From NCBI GenBank assembly GCA_963969595.1, contig OZ018417.1, forward strand, positions 20,338,501-20,402,500: 64,000 nucleotides of DNA, read 5' to 3'. The position numbers were made by a program, and so were the translations under genes. The stretch is from Neckera pumila (lineage: Eukaryota > Streptophyta > Bryopsida > Hypnales > Neckeraceae). The notes below the pieces were generated by a model. The model did not search any database. It saw only the letters and a list, made by a program, of their open reading frames with translations, and was not told the DNA's origin. Of the stretch, positions 60,973 through 64,000 are shown piece by piece (within the stretch, counting starts at the first letter, position 1; each line of letters begins with the position of its first letter).

Positions 60973-62841
60973 GTAAGAGCTCACAGTTAGTATTAGGTAC
61001 AAGTTGATTCAAATGTTGTTCAAAAATTGCATACAACTTTAGAAAATTTGGAATTTCCTTTTGACTTCCAACATGATCCAACACTTCTTTTATAGTTTAA
61101 TAATATGAACCAAGTTCAATTGCTTAATTGGACATTTTTTAGATGCATTCACCTCGTATGCAGTAGGAATCACACAACTCCAAACTGGACATGTAGATGG
61201 CAATTTTTGATATGCAATGGACAACTAAGTAGCCATCATTTCATTTTCTTTGCTCAAGAACTCATCAGATATGAGCCTGACACTCATATTTGAGGAATTT
61301 TCTAGTCGAGGAGATGTAATGAAATACAAATAGGAAGACACATATGGAGGTAATGCTCATGGGTTGTTTGGAATTCTCCTACAAATTATAGAGAATTCAA
61401 TTTTGGAGAAGAGTTACAGGCCATAGCAAACAGCTTTTGAATGTTCAACATTTGGTCACTCTTTTCCAAAATTAAATTACCAAGTGCAAAATACATAGCT
61501 TCAAATACTGAGTCAATGACTTTTGAAGCTTTCTTTGAGGCTGTTCAAAAGCACTTGGTGCTTATAAAAATGCTCAATCTATCATCCTAAAGCAATACAA
61601 GATTAGTATATCTATTATAGCCCCTCTATCAATATCATCATCTATCTACATTTATCCAACACTACATCCCACTAATTTTCAACAAGTGTAGATATGGTGA
61701 ATTTTATTAAATGGCAGTATTCTAGGTGCCATTTTCAAACTGTACGAACTAAACTGTAAATGTGACATCTAGGAATGGTATACATTACAGATATCTTGGA
61801 CAATTGCAGATTTCAAAAATCTAGAACTTATATAGATTTTAGACCGTGTGGTTTGAAAAATCTAGAATTAGTGTAAATTTAAGATATCTAGGACTTATAT
61901 GGAATTCAAAAATCTAGGGCAGTATAGATTTAACAATTCAAACCTTGTAGTCTGAATAGTTGAAAGTGCCAAAATAACATAATACTAACATTTTAGTGAA
62001 ATTGGCTATAGATAGGAGATGCTATTGAAGAGGGCCACAATGGATATTCAAACCATAAAAATCCGGCACACAACCTCTCCACACTTCAACTATTGGATGA
62101 AATATCCATTGATGGAAGAACTCCCTATTACACTAGGTCTCTAAAAAATAGATTTATCAAATCATTCTATGTGAATGCTTAATACCTTAGCTAACTTTAA
62201 CAAAGGAAATTTTAAATCAATTTGCAAATAAATTCATTTCAAATTGAAGGCTCATGATATAGCACCTTCAATTTAGAAGTCACATTAGAATGGAAAGCAA
62301 CAATAACAATTTAAGTTTCTCAATGCATACTCAAAGTTTCTCAAAGCTCCATCTCTTGCCATTATTTGCAATTGCTATTTGCAAGACATGTACCCTGCAT
62401 AGTATACTATGAAGCAAGCCTCTGCAAAGAATCCAAAACATTTTATTTCTTATTCAATTGTGTAGGTTGTTCATAACTGCTAAGTCATTTAGAGAAAATC
62501 CAAAGACCCAGTAAATAGTATTTTTCTTGCTTAACTAATTATTTTTGCACTATTCTTGTTCACCTTCAATCTTGATGTTAGATGCTCGTCAGTGGCTGAA
62601 AATCCAAGTCAAAAGTGTTTGATAATCAGGATTAAGATGTATTAAAGCACCATAACCTTGACTACTAAACACTTTCTACTTAGATGCATCTTTCTCTCAA
62701 TCCAAATTGTAGAAAAAAATGCAAACGTCCCAAAATAGTCAAGTGGCTTACCATCAAGAATTTTTTTTATGCCAATGTGAAAGACTTATTTTCGTGGACA
62801 ATTGAAGTGTTGGATGATGAGAAGAGAAGATTTTTGTAGAA
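60973..62841. other. AT-rich intergenic stretch with a short degenerate repeat
   Basis: At about 61800-61935 a degenerate run of 50-60-bp units built on TCTAGAACTTATAT and TTCAAAAATCTAG occurs. No gene or RNA is recognised. Confidence 0.4.
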
Positions 62842-63440
62842 GTGGGGTAGTGATAGGTAGAACAATGCATATGGGATATGTAAATTGGATTGAGTAGGAG
62901 CTCCACCTCTCAAAGTTCAGTGAAAAAAAGAAATTGTATTAAAAGCAAAATTTTGGACCTCATTTAGGCATAGTAAAACAATTTTTTTGAAAAAACTTAG
63001 GACTAACAAAAGCTGGATATACAAGCTAAGTTTCATAAAAAAAAAAATCCTTTTGTGATCTCAAGTCTCCAATCAAAAGTTATGGACAAAGTTTAGACTG
63101 GATGTTTGAAATGTCAAAGAAAATGTCCAAAAAATATTCCTTCAAACATCCGGTTTGAATTTTGTCTATAACTTTTGATTAGAGACTTGAATTCACAAAA
63201 GGATTTTTGTTTATGAAACTTAGCTTGTTTATCCAGCTTTTATTCATAAATTTTTTTCCAAAAAGGTTGTTTTACTATGCCTAAATGAGGCCCAAAATTC
63301 TGCTTTTAATACAATTTCTTTTTTTCTCACATAACTATGAGCGGTGGAGCTCCTACTCATCCTAATTCACATATCCCACATGCATTGCTTGCCCTACTAC
63401 AACCTCACTTGTATAAAGAGGTTCCTATTTTCATCTCTAA
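62842..63440. mobile_element. Large fold-back element, copy 2
   Basis: Two arms of about 250 bp face each other around a loop near 63108-63141. Examples are GAGTAGGAGCTCCACC against GGTGGAGCTCCTACTC, TTGGACCTCATTTAGGCATA against TATGCCTAAATGAGGCCCAA, and TGGATGTTTGAA against TTCAAACATCC. The right flank to about 63440 (TATAAAGAGGTT) is shared with the copy at 24205-24690. There is no ORF. A read-through transcript would give a long double-stranded RNA. Confidence 0.85.
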
Positions 63441-64000
63441 ACACACAAATTCAAAAGCCACTTAATTTGATTTAAGTGGATTGGACTGGATAATTGGCTT
63501 GATTGGATAATTTAATTTTTAATTTTCAATAAAAAACCTTGTTTAATATTGGCCTTTTTTTTTTTTTAAATTTGGAGTTTATTCCAATAATGAACCAAGA
63601 ACAAACGATGGTTGGCCAGTATTGGCTTTTTATATTGTGGAAGTTGGCAATGGGCTTGCTCTTATTGACTAGTTTTGCAAAATTCACACCATTTGACTAT
63701 GTACTTTTGACAATTTTTATAGGAGATCTACTTGCGTTTTAATAGAATGGATGGTCACCCTAGAGCAGCCATCCAAAGGCCCCAAAATTCTTCTAATATA
63801 CAAGTAGACAAATATAAAATCATCCTAGAGTAATAACATATTATAGACTCTTACAAAACTTCTTCAACCACTTAAAAATTTCATAGTTGTTACATTGGAT
63901 GGACCATCCATCCAAACTGTCCAATGTGCCTGTCAATTTGGGACATCTAGTGACCCCAATCTGCCCAATGTGACAACTTTAAGGTAGTTGCATTGTTTGT
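63441..64000. other. Intergenic end of window with repeat fragments
   Basis: At 63552-63615 a T-run leads into TTTGGAGTTTATTCC and AACAAACGATGG, resembling 9739. At 63740-63797 GGATGG..CCATCC followed by AAAGGCCCC and TTCTTCTAAT resembles the right end of the 39004 family. The rest is unrecognised AT-rich DNA. Confidence 0.4.

Noticed and set aside
1..64000. CRISPR arrays, bacterial operons, rRNA genes or organelle DNA
   Set aside because: No short regularly spaced repeats with unique spacers, no Shine-Dalgarno gene strings, and the genes are spliced nuclear plant genes.

Overview
This is a window of eukaryotic nuclear DNA from a land plant. Five protein genes of plant type are visible, four of them split by short introns with GT..AG borders. 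They encode a TRICHOME BIREFRINGENCE-LIKE wall acetyltransferase, a BAP31-like ER protein, a ULP2-type SUMO protease, a Bin3/MEPCE-type RNA cap methyltransferase and an SPX-MFS vacuolar phosphate transporter. Long AT-rich intergenic stretches, the lack of any retrotransposon coding region, and protein sequences that match these families without looking like any particular flowering plant make a non-seed plant (bryophyte or lycophyte type) my best guess. That guess is inference only.

Layout: 0-14.5 kb is repeat-rich and gene-free. 14.5-20.4 kb is a GC-richer gene island with the TBL gene (+) converging on the single-exon BAP31-like gene (-). 20.4-27.5 kb is repeats again. 27.5-36.5 kb holds the 17-exon ULP2-like gene (+). 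36.5-49 kb is repeat-rich, with the compact AT-rich MEPCE-like gene (+) at 42.0-44.6 kb. 49-57.6 kb holds the 12-exon SPX-MFS gene (+) with a repetitive leader. 57.6-64 kb is repeats. The genes are not a functional cluster; they act in unrelated processes (wall acetylation, ER membrane, SUMO removal, snRNA capping, vacuolar phosphate).

The most distinctive content is repetitive. A family of about 0.78-0.94 kb elements begins TTAACCCCTAAAG and ends CTTTAGGGGTTAA; eight copies with both ends and three decayed copies lie in this one window, in both orientations and two subfamilies. At least two copies sit inside other inverted-repeat elements and close up around a single TTAA, which points to a TTAA target duplication as in piggyBac-type transposons. 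Other families include CACTA-ended fold-backs, a fold-back with arms of about 250 bp, and a family with CATTAGAGG-type ends. Among the genes, the clearest novelty is a tandem triplication of an 84-nt phase-symmetric exon in the ULP2-like gene. The SPX-MFS gene also has a decayed ~80-bp tandem repeat and upstream ORFs in its leader.

Exon borders were read by eye from reading frame, splice dinucleotides and family resemblance. No transcript or database search was available.
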